Below, piece by piece: positions 21,062 through 29,506 of a stretch of DNA of 64,000 bases. Position numbers and translations under genes: made by a program. Numbering within the stretch: the stretch's first letter is position 1; the number at the start of each line of letters is the position of its first letter. The stretch comes from an uncultured Clostridia bacterium (lineage in GTDB: Bacteria > Bacillota > Clostridia > UBA1381), in assembly GCA_947591315.1 (NCBI GenBank), contig CANQDD010000013.1, positions 1 through 64,000 on the forward strand. The letters run 5' to 3'. The notes under the pieces were generated by a model, which was not told the origin of the DNA, searched no databases, and worked only from the letters and a program-made list of their open reading frames with translations.

Positions 21062-22429
21062 ATGGAACTACTAAAACGCACCCCATCACTCCCGAAGCAC
21101 ACGGAGCGTGTGCTGCAATTCGGCGAAGGCAACTTCCTTCGCGGCTTTGTCGACTGGATGATCGACCGTCTCAACAAGGAAAACGGCGGCGACTACGGCG
21201 TTGTTGTGGCGCAGCCGCTCCCGCAGGGACTAAGCGATATGATAAACGCGCAGGACGGACTTTACACGCTCTACCTGCGCGGACTGCTCGATGGAAAAGC
21301 AACGGAGGAAACTCGCGTCGTTGACTGCGTGACGCGCTGCATTAACCCGTACGAGCAGACGGACGTATTTTTAGAGTGCGCTCTAAATCCCGACCTCCGA
21401 TTTATCGTGTCGAATACCACCGAGGCGGGTATCGAGTACAGACAGGGCGACAGCGCGGACGACTTTAACGGCACAACGTTCCCCGGACGGCTCGCGATGT
21501 TTATGAAAAAGCGTTTCGATGCGGGACTTAGCGGCTTTGTGCTGCTGCCGTGCGAGCTTATAGACAAAAACGGCGACAACCTCAAGGAGTGCGTTTTAAA
21601 ATACGCGTCCGACTGGGGCTACGGCGATGCGTTCGTAAAATGGGTGAACGAGGAAAACCACTTCACGAACACGCTCGTTGACAGAATTGTGACCGGCTAT
21701 CCGCGCGACACGGCGGCGGAAATGGAAAAGAGCTACGGCTACCGCGACAACGTTATAGACACCGCCGAAATATTCCACCTGTGGGTAATAGAGGGCGACA
21801 AAAAGTACGCGGAGGAAATCCCGTTTCACAAGATAGGTCTCAACGTGCTGTGGACGGACGACGTTACGCCGTACAAAAAGCGCAAGGTTCGCATTTTAAA
21901 CGGCGCGCACACTATGTCGGTGCTCGCGGCGCGGCTCATGGGGCTTGAAACGGTCGGCGAAATGATGAACGACGAGGACACGTACAAATTCGTTCACGAC
22001 GGCATATTCGAGGAAATCATACCGACGCTCGACCTCCCGAAAGAGGAGCTTTGCGCGTTCGCAAACGACGTGATCGAGCGCTTCAAAAACCCGTTCATAA
22101 AGCACTACCTTTTGAGTATTGCCTTAAATTCCGTATCGAAATTCAAGGTGCGCGTGCTGCCGAGCATACAGGAGTATATCAAGCGGTTCGGCAAAGAACC
22201 GAAGCGGCTCGTGTTCGCGCTTGCCGCGCTCATAATGTTCTACCGCACCGACGAGGCGAACGACGACGCGGAAATCACATCGTTTATGAAGTCGGCGACG
22301 GCGGCGGAAATATTAAAGCGCGCCGATTACTGGGGCGAGGATCTGACGTGCCTTCTGCCGAGCGTGGAAAAGTACATCGCCGAAATGGAAGCAAAGGGCG
22401 TCCGTGAAGCGTTAAAGGAAATATTGTAA
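21062..22429 (+). CDS. uxaB: Tagaturonate reductase (altronate oxidoreductase) UxaB
   Basis: NADH-dependent reduction of D-tagaturonate to D-altronate. It belongs to the mannitol/uronate dehydrogenase family: the N-terminal Rossmann motif RVLQFGEGNFLRGF, TTEAGIEY, and the C-terminal catalytic region KRKVRILNGAHTMSV. About 455 residues. AGGAG lies about 8 bp before the ATG at 21062. Its stop overlaps the start of uxaA by one base (TAATG), which implies translational coupling. Confidence 0.93.
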   Translation: MELLKRTPSLPKHTERVLQFGEGNFLRGFVDWMIDRLNKENGGDYGVVVAQPLPQGLSDMINAQDGLYTLYLRGLLDGKATEETRVVDCVTRCINPYEQTDVFLECALNPDLRFIVSNTTEAGIEYRQGDSADDFNGTTFPGRLAMFMKKRFDAGLSGFVLLPCELIDKNGDNLKECVLKYASDWGYGDAFVKWVNEENHFTNTLVDRIVTGYPRDTAAEMEKSYGYRDNVIDTAEIFHLWVIEGDKKYAEEIPFHKIGLNVLWTDDVTPYKKRKVRILNGAHTMSVLAARLMGLETVGEMMNDEDTYKFVHDGIFEEIIPTLDLPKEELCAFANDVIERFKNPFIKHYLLSIALNSVSKFKVRVLPSIQEYIKRFGKEPKRLVFALAALIMFYRTDEANDDAEITSFMKSATAAEILKRADYWGEDLTCLLPSVEKYIAEMEAKGVREALKEIL

Positions 22430-23841
22430 TGAGAACTCTGAAAATAAACAAAAACGACAACGTAGCCGTAATGCTCGACGGCGAATTGCAGGGACACAAA
22501 ACCGCGCTTCGCGACATAAAAAAGGGCGGGGATATTATAAAATACGGCTACAGTATAGGTCACGCCGCGTGCGATATAAAAAAGGGCGAGCACGTCCACA
22601 CGCACAACGTGAAAACCAACCTTGAGGGGACACTAAAATATACGTACGCGCCGAAGCTGGGGACACTAAAACCGAGGGACACTAAAACCTTCTTCGGCTA
22701 CCGCAGAAAAAACGGCAGCGTCGGCATACGCAACGAAATCTGGATCGTAAACACCGTCGGCTGCGTTAACAAAACCTCGGAAATACTCGCGCGCGAGGCG
22801 AATAAAAAATACGCGGGCGAGTGCGACGGCATATTTAATTTCGTTCACCCGTTCGGCTGCTCGCAGCTCGGCGACGACCAGAAAACGACGCAGGCGGTCT
22901 TGAAGGGTCTTGTGAACCACCCCAACGCCGCCGGAGTGCTTGTGCTCGGCTTGGGCTGCGAAAACAACAACATACCCGTGTTCCGAGAAGTGCTCGGCGA
23001 GACGGACGATGAGCGCGTAAAATTCATGTCGGCGCAGGATTACGACGATGAGATTGAAAAAGGACTTGAGCTTATCGGCGAGCTTGTGGAGTATTCAAAA
23101 AAATTCAAACGCGAGGAATGTGGCGCGGACGAGCTTGTGATAGGCTTAAAATGCGGCGGCAGCGACGGTTTTTCGGGTCTTACCGCGAACCCCCTTATAG
23201 GACGCGCGTCCGACGCGCTTATCGCTATGGGCGCGAGCACGGTTCTGACGGAGGTGCCCGAGATGTTCGGCGCGGAAACGATTCTTATGAACCGCTGCGT
23301 CAACGAGAAGGTTTTCGACAAAACAGTACACCTCATAAACGACTTCAAGGACTACTTCACGCGTCACGGACAGGTCGTGTACGAGAATCCGTCGCCCGGC
23401 AACAAAAAGGGCGGCATAACGACGCTTGAGGACAAGTCGCTCGGCTGCGTGCAAAAGTCGGGCAGCGCGAACGTGGCTGACGTTATAGGTATAGGCGAGC
23501 ACGTCAAAAACAAGGGACTTAACCTTCTGACGGGACCCGGCAACGACATTGTAGCCGTCACGAACCTCACCGCGTCGGGCTGTCACATGATTTTGTTCTC
23601 GACGGGACGCGGCACACCTGTGGGCGCGCCCGTGCCGACGGTGAAGGTCGCGACCAACACTCCGCTCGCGGAGAAAAAGCCGCACTGGATAGATTTTAAC
23701 GCCGGCCCGATTATCGACGGTGCGGATCTCACGGAGGAATTTGTGAATTACATACTCTCCGTTGCAAGCGGCGAAAAGACGAATAACGAGAAAAACGGTT
23801 ACCGCGAAATTTCGATTTTCAAGGACGGGGTAACTTTATAA
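22429..23841 (+). CDS. uxaA: Altronate dehydratase UxaA
   Basis: Dehydrates D-altronate to 2-keto-3-deoxygluconate. An N-terminal SAF domain (about residues 1-75) is joined by a linker to the catalytic UxaA domain, starting FFGYRRKNGSVGIRNEIW and containing FVHPFGCSQLGDD and GLKCGGSDGFSG. The linker (about 66-87) holds three copies of the GGGGACACTAAAA repeat, read as GTLK, GTLK and RDTK. The first coincides with a position where other UxaA proteins have a similar GTLEYTY, so it may be ancestral. No kduD/kdgK/kdgA genes follow. Confidence 0.94.
   Translation: MRTLKINKNDNVAVMLDGELQGHKTALRDIKKGGDIIKYGYSIGHAACDIKKGEHVHTHNVKTNLEGTLKYTYAPKLGTLKPRDTKTFFGYRRKNGSVGIRNEIWIVNTVGCVNKTSEILAREANKKYAGECDGIFNFVHPFGCSQLGDDQKTTQAVLKGLVNHPNAAGVLVLGLGCENNNIPVFREVLGETDDERVKFMSAQDYDDEIEKGLELIGELVEYSKKFKREECGADELVIGLKCGGSDGFSGLTANPLIGRASDALIAMGASTVLTEVPEMFGAETILMNRCVNEKVFDKTVHLINDFKDYFTRHGQVVYENPSPGNKKGGITTLEDKSLGCVQKSGSANVADVIGIGEHVKNKGLNLLTGPGNDIVAVTNLTASGCHMILFSTGRGTPVGAPVPTVKVATNTPLAEKKPHWIDFNAGPIIDGADLTEEFVNYILSVASGEKTNNEKNGYREISIFKDGVTL
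22626..22687 (+). repeat. Three GGGGACACTAAAA-type repeats inside uxaA
   Basis: Copies at 22626-22639, 22659-22671 and 22675-22687 (the last begins AGGG). They occupy the linker between the two domains of altronate dehydratase and are read in two frames. Confidence 0.85.
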
Positions 23842-23874
23842 TAAATGCTCCGAGCGGCAGTGAACCACACGCCG

Positions 23875-23939
23875 AGGGACACTAAAATACGGGGACACTA
23901 AAGCTTGGGGGACACTAAAATAAAGGGGGACACTAAAAT
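23875..23939 (+). repeat. Four GGGGACACTAAAA-type repeats ahead of the zinc-ribbon gene
   Basis: Direct copies at 23875-23888, 23891-23903 (ending AAAG), 23908-23921 and 23926-23939, with spacers of 2 to 4 bp. The last copy runs into the ATG at 23938, and its G-run is the only candidate Shine-Dalgarno sequence. Confidence 0.85.
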
Positions 23940-24780
23940 GATATGCAAGCACTGCGGCGCGCAGATACCCGATGATTCGGCGTTCTGCTCAAATTGCGGG
24001 AACATGGTTGAAAACGAGGACGTGCAGCCACGCGTACAGTCGGGCTACTGCACGAATTGCGGCGCGCCGATTTACGAGGGCAGCACGGTGTGCGAAACGT
24101 GCGGACAGAGGCTCGACCTGTCATACAATAACGCAAATAACGGCTACAATGCTTACAATGACACAAATCCGCAGTACGAAACGCGGACGGGAATGAATTA
24201 CGCCGCTCCGAACGGCGGGAACGGCAGCTCAAGGACGACGGTAATTGTGATAATCGCGGTAATCGTTGTGGCGCTTGCAGCCGGAACTGCGGCTTTCTTC
24301 CTGTTCAGGGATAATTTCATTCCACCGAAGGAGGACAATTCCCAAACCACTCTGGTCAAGGAGCAGAAAAAGAATGAAAAAACTCCCGAACCCGCTGCGA
24401 CGCCCGCGCCCGAAAAGACGCGCGAACCCGCTCCTACTGTGCCGCCCGTTCCAACCACGCCTCCGGCACAATCGGCGCGGAGTGAAGTAAACACAAATCC
24501 CGGAAATAATGAATACATGTACGCGAGCAATATAAAGGTATTGTCGCAGAGCGACCTTTCAAGTCTCACGCAGGCGGAGACGCGTCTGCTCCTGAACGAG
24601 ATTTACGCCCGCCACGGCTACATATTCCAAACGAGGGAGTACAGCGATTACTTCTCAAGGAAAGCGTGGTACACGCCGAGATACACGTCCCAAAGCGACG
24701 CGGAATCGCAGTTTAACGATATAGAGCTTCAAAACAAAAATATAATATCAAATTACGAAAAATCAAAAGGCTGGAGATAA
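23938..24780 (+). CDS. Zinc-ribbon membrane protein with C-terminal YARHG domain
   Basis: A 280-residue membrane-anchored protein. Two zinc ribbons come first (CKHCGAQIPDDSAFCSNCG and CTNCGAPIYEGSTVCETCG). A Gly/Asn-rich linker follows, then one transmembrane helix (about residues 100-122), a Pro/Thr-rich external linker, and a C-terminal YARHG domain (LLNEIYARHGYIF) outside the membrane. Such proteins are common in Clostridia; the YARHG domain is thought to bind cell-surface components, but the function is not known. The ATG at 23938 has only the repeat-derived GGGGGA 8 bp upstream. A longer TTG start at 23905 would translate the repeats as GDTK units. Confidence 0.82.
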   Translation: MICKHCGAQIPDDSAFCSNCGNMVENEDVQPRVQSGYCTNCGAPIYEGSTVCETCGQRLDLSYNNANNGYNAYNDTNPQYETRTGMNYAAPNGGNGSSRTTVIVIIAVIVVALAAGTAAFFLFRDNFIPPKEDNSQTTLVKEQKKNEKTPEPAATPAPEKTREPAPTVPPVPTTPPAQSARSEVNTNPGNNEYMYASNIKVLSQSDLSSLTQAETRLLLNEIYARHGYIFQTREYSDYFSRKAWYTPRYTSQSDAESQFNDIELQNKNIISNYEKSKGWR

Positions 24781-24818
24781 AAAAATACCGACCGCTTACG
24801 CGGACGGTATTTTTTTTA
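24781..24818. terminator. Bidirectional terminator between YARHG gene and flippase gene
   Basis: CCGC-TTAC-GCGG core, extended by ATACCG/CGGTAT with one mismatch, and flanked by an A5 run on the left and T8 on the right. The flippase stop codon lies in its loop. Confidence 0.85.
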
Positions 24819-26280
24819 TGTCTTTTCTTACGCCGAGGAACCATACCGACGGAGCGTAAACCGCGGTAAGGATAAGCGCGGACGCGGCGATGTGCAAAAT
24901 ATCCGATTCGGTAAACGCGTGCAGAAAGATTGCGCACGCTGACGGCAGAATAAACGCCGGAACGAGCTTTAAAAGCTCCGTCCAAAAACGCTTCATATTA
25001 AGTCCGACGCGCGTGTGGTTATATACATTCATTATCACGATATTTCCCGTAACAAGGCACGCGCACGTTCCGACGGCGCAGCCGACCGCGCCGAGCCGCA
25101 TCGAAAGCGGAATACTTACGGCAATGTTGACCGCCGCGATAAGTATGTATAAAACGCTCCTGAAACGGTGCATATCCTTCGCCCGCTGAATCTCAATCGC
25201 GATAGACTGCGTTGACGTTATTAGGAGCGGCGTTATGAGTACCATCGCGGTGTAGTAGGGGACGTCGCTGTCAAGTCCCGACCATACGCGCATAAACGGC
25301 TTGCCGACCGCGACGAGCATGAGGAAAATGTAACCCATGACTGCAAGCTGCAGCCTGCCGAACCGCGCGAACAGCTTATCAAGAAGCGGCGCGGCGCGTT
25401 TGTTTACGGCTATCCTGTACGCCTTCGGCGCGAACAGCGACGAAAGCGCGTAGGAAAACGTCAGGAAATACGTGTTAAACTGCATACCGAGCGAGTAAAG
25501 CGTCACCTCGTCCGAGCCGCTCACTATGCCGAGAATGGTGTTTCCGGCGTTCCAGTTTACCTGGTCGGAAACGATATTCAAAAAAACGAAAAACGAAAAG
25601 CCGCACAGCTTCTTAAAAAGCGCGGTGTCAAAGCTGAGGCTGAACTCCATGCGCAGCTTTTTAATGCAGTAAAAGCCGCTTACCGTAAGCTTTATAAACG
25701 TGATAAGCGTCATGCACACGGCGACCGCCGCGCTGCCCTTGCCGATTAAAAGCAGCGGAAACGTCAGCATCGGGTTTAGGAACGCCGTCAGTATCACGAG
25801 CGCTTTCTGGAACGTGAACCGCTCGTGCGCCGTGATGTACGCGTCGAACACGCTGCACGGGAACGAAAGCGCGAGATTTACCGTCATAATTCCGAGCAGC
25901 AGCCTTAAACGCTCCGTTTCAGCCGCGCTCATCGACGCGGAGAATATAAGGTCGGAGCACGCAGTCACGGTAAAGCCCGCCAAAAGCGCGATAAGCGACA
26001 CGGCGGTGAATATTGCCGCGTACATTCCGTTCAGGGACGCTATTGCTTTTTTGTCGCCGCGCGCGCGGTAAGACGAGTAAAATCTTAAATACGAGCCGGA
26101 AAAGCCGAAGCTCAAAATGCCGAGATGCGCTATCGCGCTCATCGCGATCTGTAAAAGCCCGTAATCGCTCTGACCGAGAAGCCGCAGCATTACGGGCGTG
26201 TAAACGATGCTTATAACGCTTTGCACGCCGATTGACACGTATGAAAGAACAAAGCCGGATTTAACGTGGGAATTTTTCAT
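24796..26280 (-). CDS. Polysaccharide/lipid-linked oligosaccharide flippase (Wzx/MATE-like)
   Basis: A 494-residue integral membrane protein with about 12-14 hydrophobic helices. The N-terminus SGFVLSYVSIGVQSVISIVYTPVMLRLLG and the DYGLLQIA motif are typical of oligosaccharide flippases (polysaccharide biosynthesis protein family), which move undecaprenyl-linked glycans across the membrane. GGAGGAG precedes the ATG at 26280. The ATGA overlap with the upstream glycosyltransferase gene shows they form one operon. Substrate unknown. Confidence 0.88.
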   Translation of the reverse strand: MKNSHVKSGFVLSYVSIGVQSVISIVYTPVMLRLLGQSDYGLLQIAMSAIAHLGILSFGFSGSYLRFYSSYRARGDKKAIASLNGMYAAIFTAVSLIALLAGFTVTACSDLIFSASMSAAETERLRLLLGIMTVNLALSFPCSVFDAYITAHERFTFQKALVILTAFLNPMLTFPLLLIGKGSAAVAVCMTLITFIKLTVSGFYCIKKLRMEFSLSFDTALFKKLCGFSFFVFLNIVSDQVNWNAGNTILGIVSGSDEVTLYSLGMQFNTYFLTFSYALSSLFAPKAYRIAVNKRAAPLLDKLFARFGRLQLAVMGYIFLMLVAVGKPFMRVWSGLDSDVPYYTAMVLITPLLITSTQSIAIEIQRAKDMHRFRSVLYILIAAVNIAVSIPLSMRLGAVGCAVGTCACLVTGNIVIMNVYNHTRVGLNMKRFWTELLKLVPAFILPSACAIFLHAFTESDILHIAASALILTAVYAPSVWFLGVRKDIKKIPSA

Positions 26281-27323
26281 TTTCTCCTCCCGCAAAGCCT
26301 TTGCACAAACTTTGTTATATATACGCAGACAACGAGCGACAGCGGCTTTGAACGCTTCAGAAGATTGAAGTAAAGCCTGTGGTGAAACTCGGAAATATCG
26401 AGGTCGTCCGCGAAGCCCTCGCGCCGCGTAAATTCGCAAATCTTACGTATATTGCCGAGCTTTTCGCGGAACGTAAGACCGCTCCGAGGTTTAAGCTCGT
26501 TGCTCACACTCGTCTTTACAAGGTACGCGTAGTAGTAGTCGAGCTGCTTCGCGTAAGGCGACGACGCGATATCCGACGCGGAAAAGAAACTGTAAAGCGT
26601 CTTGAACCGCTCAAAGTACATGCTGTCATACGCCGTCGTCATGGAGTTTTCGGAGCGGCGGTAGTGGTAGAGCGACATATCCTTTATAAAGTAAACGCTT
26701 TCGCAGCTTAAAAGATACGGGTACACGCACGCCGCGTCCTCACCCGTTTTAATACGCGCGTCAACAGCCGACTGGTGCTTTATGAGTTTTTCGCGCTTGT
26801 AGAGCTTGTTCCAAATGACGGGGTACACGCCGAACTCGTAAAACTGTCCCGCGTAAATCATATTCGGGAAAATTTTCTCCTTAAGCTTTTCGTGGTCGTA
26901 ATAGCCGCCGTCAAGGTCGGCACGCGTACCGCCTGACGAGAGCGGCAGAGCCTTGCTTTCATGCACTATATCGCACATTACGAGGTCGCAGCCGTACTCT
27001 CTCATGTAATGCACCATTTTCTCGTACATATCCTTTTCTATCCAGTCGTCGCCGTCAACGTAACCGGCGTACAATCCCTTAGCCGCCGCGACGCCCGCCT
27101 TGCGCGCACTGACAACGCCGCCGTTTTCCTTGTGTATGACCTTTATGCGGCTGTCACGCTTCACGTATTCGTCGCATATTTCGCCGCTGCCGTCGTCCGA
27201 TCCGTCGTCAACAAGTATAAGCTCAAAATCGGTAAAGGACTGCGCGAGAATGCTTTCGATGCAGTCTTTGAGATAGCCGCACACGTTGTATACGGGTACG
27301 ATGATGCTGAGCGTGACTTCCAT
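26277..27323 (-). CDS. GT2 family glycosyltransferase
   Basis: A 348-residue cytoplasmic GT-A glycosyltransferase. SIIVPVYNV opens the nucleotide-sugar fold, ILVDDGSDDGSG and the DGDDW (DxD-type) metal motif follow at about residues 35-95. The C-terminal part has no membrane helices. AAAGGAGG lies 8 bp before the ATG at 27323. It is the first gene of the minus-strand pair with the flippase. It probably adds a sugar to a surface glycan; donor and acceptor are unknown. Confidence 0.9.
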   Translation of the reverse strand: MEVTLSIIVPVYNVCGYLKDCIESILAQSFTDFELILVDDGSDDGSGEICDEYVKRDSRIKVIHKENGGVVSARKAGVAAAKGLYAGYVDGDDWIEKDMYEKMVHYMREYGCDLVMCDIVHESKALPLSSGGTRADLDGGYYDHEKLKEKIFPNMIYAGQFYEFGVYPVIWNKLYKREKLIKHQSAVDARIKTGEDAACVYPYLLSCESVYFIKDMSLYHYRRSENSMTTAYDSMYFERFKTLYSFFSASDIASSPYAKQLDYYYAYLVKTSVSNELKPRSGLTFREKLGNIRKICEFTRREGFADDLDISEFHHRLYFNLLKRSKPLSLVVCVYITKFVQRLCGRRK

Positions 27324-27359
27324 TCGCGCGTCCTCCTTTAACATAATTATACATAATAA

Positions 27360-27388
27360 AGTATATCATAAAGTTTGATACCAGTCAA
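27360..27388 (-). promoter_or_regulatory. Promoter of the glycosyltransferase-flippase operon
   Basis: On the minus strand TTGACT (27383-27388), 17 bp, TATACT (27360-27365). The -35 box ends one base before the hairpin array. Confidence 0.8.
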
Positions 27389-27389
27389 T

Positions 27390-27477
27390 AAGACCGTGAT
27401 TATTTCACGGTAAGACCGCGAAAAGTTCGCGGTAAGACCGTGATTATTTCGCGGTAAGACCGCGAATTTTTCGCGGC
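27390..27477. repeat. Four tandem 22-bp hairpin units between divergent promoters
   Basis: Units at 27390-27411, 27412-27433, 27434-27455 and 27456-27477 each begin AAGACCG and contain an inverted repeat: CCGTGA...TCACGG, CCGCGAA...TTCGCGG, and so on. Arms change together, for example CCGTGA with TCACGG and CCGCGAA with TTCGCGG, so the palindrome is kept; unit 3 has one mismatch. The array fills the space between the -35 boxes of two divergent promoters. Tandem operator sites are the simplest reading. Confidence 0.92.
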
Positions 27478-27483
27478 TGTGTA

Positions 27484-27512
27484 TTGAATTTCACGCCGCA
27501 AAATGGTAAAAT
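27484..27512 (+). promoter_or_regulatory. Promoter of the GT2-pyruvyl transferase operon
   Basis: TTGAAT (27484-27489), 17 bp, TAAAAT (27507-27512), 7 bp from the end of the hairpin array. Confidence 0.75.
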
Positions 27513-27543
27513 AAAATAAGATGATGTGAAGGAGGCGGAAGGC

Positions 27544-28500
27544 ATGGCAAGGGTGAGCGTTATAATACCGGTTTATAACGGCGAAAAAACGATAAAACGT
27601 TGCATTGACAGCGTGACGGCGCAGACGCTCGCGGATATTGAGATAATCGTCGTAAACGACGGCTCGACCGACGGTACGGCTGACATTGTAAAATCGCTTG
27701 ATGATAACCGTATTCGCCTTTTTACCGTGCCGAACGGCGGTCAGGGCTATGCCCGAAATACGGGGATGGAAGCGTCGGCGGGGGAGTATTACGCGTTTGT
27801 TGACGCGGACGATGAGATTGAAAAGGATATGCTAGAAAAAATGTACGCGGCGGCAAAGAGCAGCGGCGCGGACGTTGTGCAATGCAACATATTCGACATC
27901 TATCCCGGAGGCGGCAGGGTGCAGCTTCCGCTGCTCGACGAAACGGTCGAAATAACCGACCGCGGCGCGTACACGGATAAATATTTTTCGACGTGCCGCC
28001 ACAGCTACGAGGTGTGCAATAAGCTGATAAAAAAAGAAGCGGTCGGCACGCTTCGGTTTGGGGACACTAAAAAATATTTTTCCGAGGATTTGCTGTTTAA
28101 TCTGGAGCTTATAAGCCGCGTAAAGCGTGTGACGTTTATCGCCGATCCGCTCTATGTCTATTATCAGAGCGAGACGAGCCACCTTCACAAAAACGCGGAC
28201 GAGCGTCTCGCGGGACTTCGGCTGCTGTTCCGCGATTACATAGCGAATGCGCCTGACGATATGAAAAGCGCGGCTGCGTACACGGCTGCTATGGTGCTTT
28301 CGTACAGCGCGGCTGACTGCGCCGGAAGTAAAGCCGCAAGGGATATGCTCACGGGCGGTGAGTTTAAGGAGTACGTAAGGGAAGCGTTAAAGCGTGGGTG
28401 CGGCGTGAAGCGTCGGCTGTTCCTTACCGCGATGCTTTACGCGCCGCTTGGCGTGAAGTTAACACTGATTAAAATGTACGGCGGGAGGGGGCAAAAATGA
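27544..28500 (+). CDS. GT2 family glycosyltransferase
   Basis: A 318-residue GT-A glycosyltransferase: VSVIIPVYNGEKTI, IIVVNDGSTDGT, GGQGYARNTGM and the VDADDEI metal site (about residues 80-90). GGAGG lies about 8 bp before the ATG at 27544. It is followed with an ATGA overlap by the pyruvyl transferase gene. A copy of the dispersed repeat (28060-28072) lies in frame in LRFGDTKKYFSEDLLF, just before the conserved ED(L)LF acidic motif of these enzymes. Probably acts on surface or cell-wall glycan; substrates unknown. Confidence 0.88.
   Translation: MARVSVIIPVYNGEKTIKRCIDSVTAQTLADIEIIVVNDGSTDGTADIVKSLDDNRIRLFTVPNGGQGYARNTGMEASAGEYYAFVDADDEIEKDMLEKMYAAAKSSGADVVQCNIFDIYPGGGRVQLPLLDETVEITDRGAYTDKYFSTCRHSYEVCNKLIKKEAVGTLRFGDTKKYFSEDLLFNLELISRVKRVTFIADPLYVYYQSETSHLHKNADERLAGLRLLFRDYIANAPDDMKSAAAYTAAMVLSYSAADCAGSKAARDMLTGGEFKEYVREALKRGCGVKRRLFLTAMLYAPLGVKLTLIKMYGGRGQK
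28060..28072 (+). repeat. Dispersed repeat GGGGACACTAAAA inside a glycosyltransferase gene
   Basis: A single perfect 13-bp copy is read as Gly-Asp-Thr-Lys next to the conserved SEDLLF motif. Confidence 0.8.
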
Positions 28501-29474
28501 AAATACTTCTCGACGGCTACTTTGACCGCAATTTCGGCGACGATTTAATGCTCACTCTTTCCGCGCGCGGACTTAAGGAACACGAGCTTTACGTTCCGTC
28601 GCGTGAGATAAATATTGAAAACATGCGGTACACACAGGCGAAAAGCGGCTTTGACGTGTATCTGAAGGTTACCGGCTCGGGATTTGTGATATATAATACG
28701 CTCGGCGCGGCGTACCGTCTGCGTGACGCGCGGCGCGAACTAAAGTACGCGCTGCGGCGCGCGGTGATAAGCTGCAACATCGGACCGTTTGCGAACGCGA
28801 TAGGGGAGGCGGCTGTGAAAAAGCACCTGTCGCGGTTTGACTTTGTGACGGTGCGCGACGCGCGGTCGCTCGAATACATGAACCGTCATTTTCCCGAAAA
28901 GAACGCGGTATGCCTGCCTGATATTGTGTTTTCGCTGCCGGACGATATGATACCCGACGTAAAAAGTGAAAACCTGCTCGGCATATCGGTGCGTGGTGCC
29001 TCTGACTGTGACGCGCTTGCACAAATCGCCGACCGATATATAGCGGAAACGGGCGGTAAAGCGCTTATATTGTGCTTTGACGGCGGCATGGAAAACGACC
29101 TTCTTGCCGCAAAACGAGTAAAGGAAACAATGCGCGCGGCTGACAAAGCTGAAATCATACGATACGAAACGGTAAGCGGTATGCTCTGCGCAATGAAACG
29201 CTGCGCCGCTATACTCGGTGTGCGTCTGCACGCGTCGGTTCTTGCCGCGCGTATGGGTATACCATTCGCGGCTGTATCGTATTCGCAGAAAACCGAGGAC
29301 ACGCTGCGTGAGGCGGGTATAAAAAGTAAAATATACAAATCGGGCAGTTTGCCGGTTCAAGAGGTAACGGACGATCTGCTTAACCCGACGGATTTTAAGG
29401 TGAGCAACGATGTGGTAAAAGCCGCGTCGGAGCATATCGCTAAATTTAAGAAATATCTTGAAGAAAAGAATTGA
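28497..29474 (+). CDS. Polysaccharide pyruvyl transferase family protein (CsaB-like)
   Basis: A 325-residue protein of the pyruvyl transferase family, which adds ketal-linked pyruvate from phosphoenolpyruvate to surface glycans. In Bacillus CsaB this modification anchors SLH-domain proteins. Family features are GYFDRNFGDDLML at the start, VTVRDARSLEYM, DIVFSLP and GVRLHASVLAARMGIPF near the end. It overlaps the upstream GT2 gene by 4 bp (ATGA). The glycan modified here is not known. Confidence 0.85.
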   Translation: MKILLDGYFDRNFGDDLMLTLSARGLKEHELYVPSREINIENMRYTQAKSGFDVYLKVTGSGFVIYNTLGAAYRLRDARRELKYALRRAVISCNIGPFANAIGEAAVKKHLSRFDFVTVRDARSLEYMNRHFPEKNAVCLPDIVFSLPDDMIPDVKSENLLGISVRGASDCDALAQIADRYIAETGGKALILCFDGGMENDLLAAKRVKETMRAADKAEIIRYETVSGMLCAMKRCAAILGVRLHASVLAARMGIPFAAVSYSQKTEDTLREAGIKSKIYKSGSLPVQEVTDDLLNPTDFKVSNDVVKAASEHIAKFKKYLEEKN

Positions 29475-29500
29475 CAAAATGAGTAGGATATGATATATTA
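29472..29500 (+). promoter_or_regulatory. Strong promoter of the candidate antitoxin RNA
   Basis: TTGACA (29472-29477), 17 bp, TATATT (29495-29500). It begins over the stop codon of the pyruvyl transferase gene and points at a 12-bp terminator hairpin only 50 bp downstream, with no protein gene between them. Confidence 0.8.
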
Positions 29501-29506
29501 AAGATA

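Noticed and set aside
27390-27477. CRISPR array
   Set aside because: The 22-bp units are directly adjacent without spacers, are not identical, and no cas genes are present.
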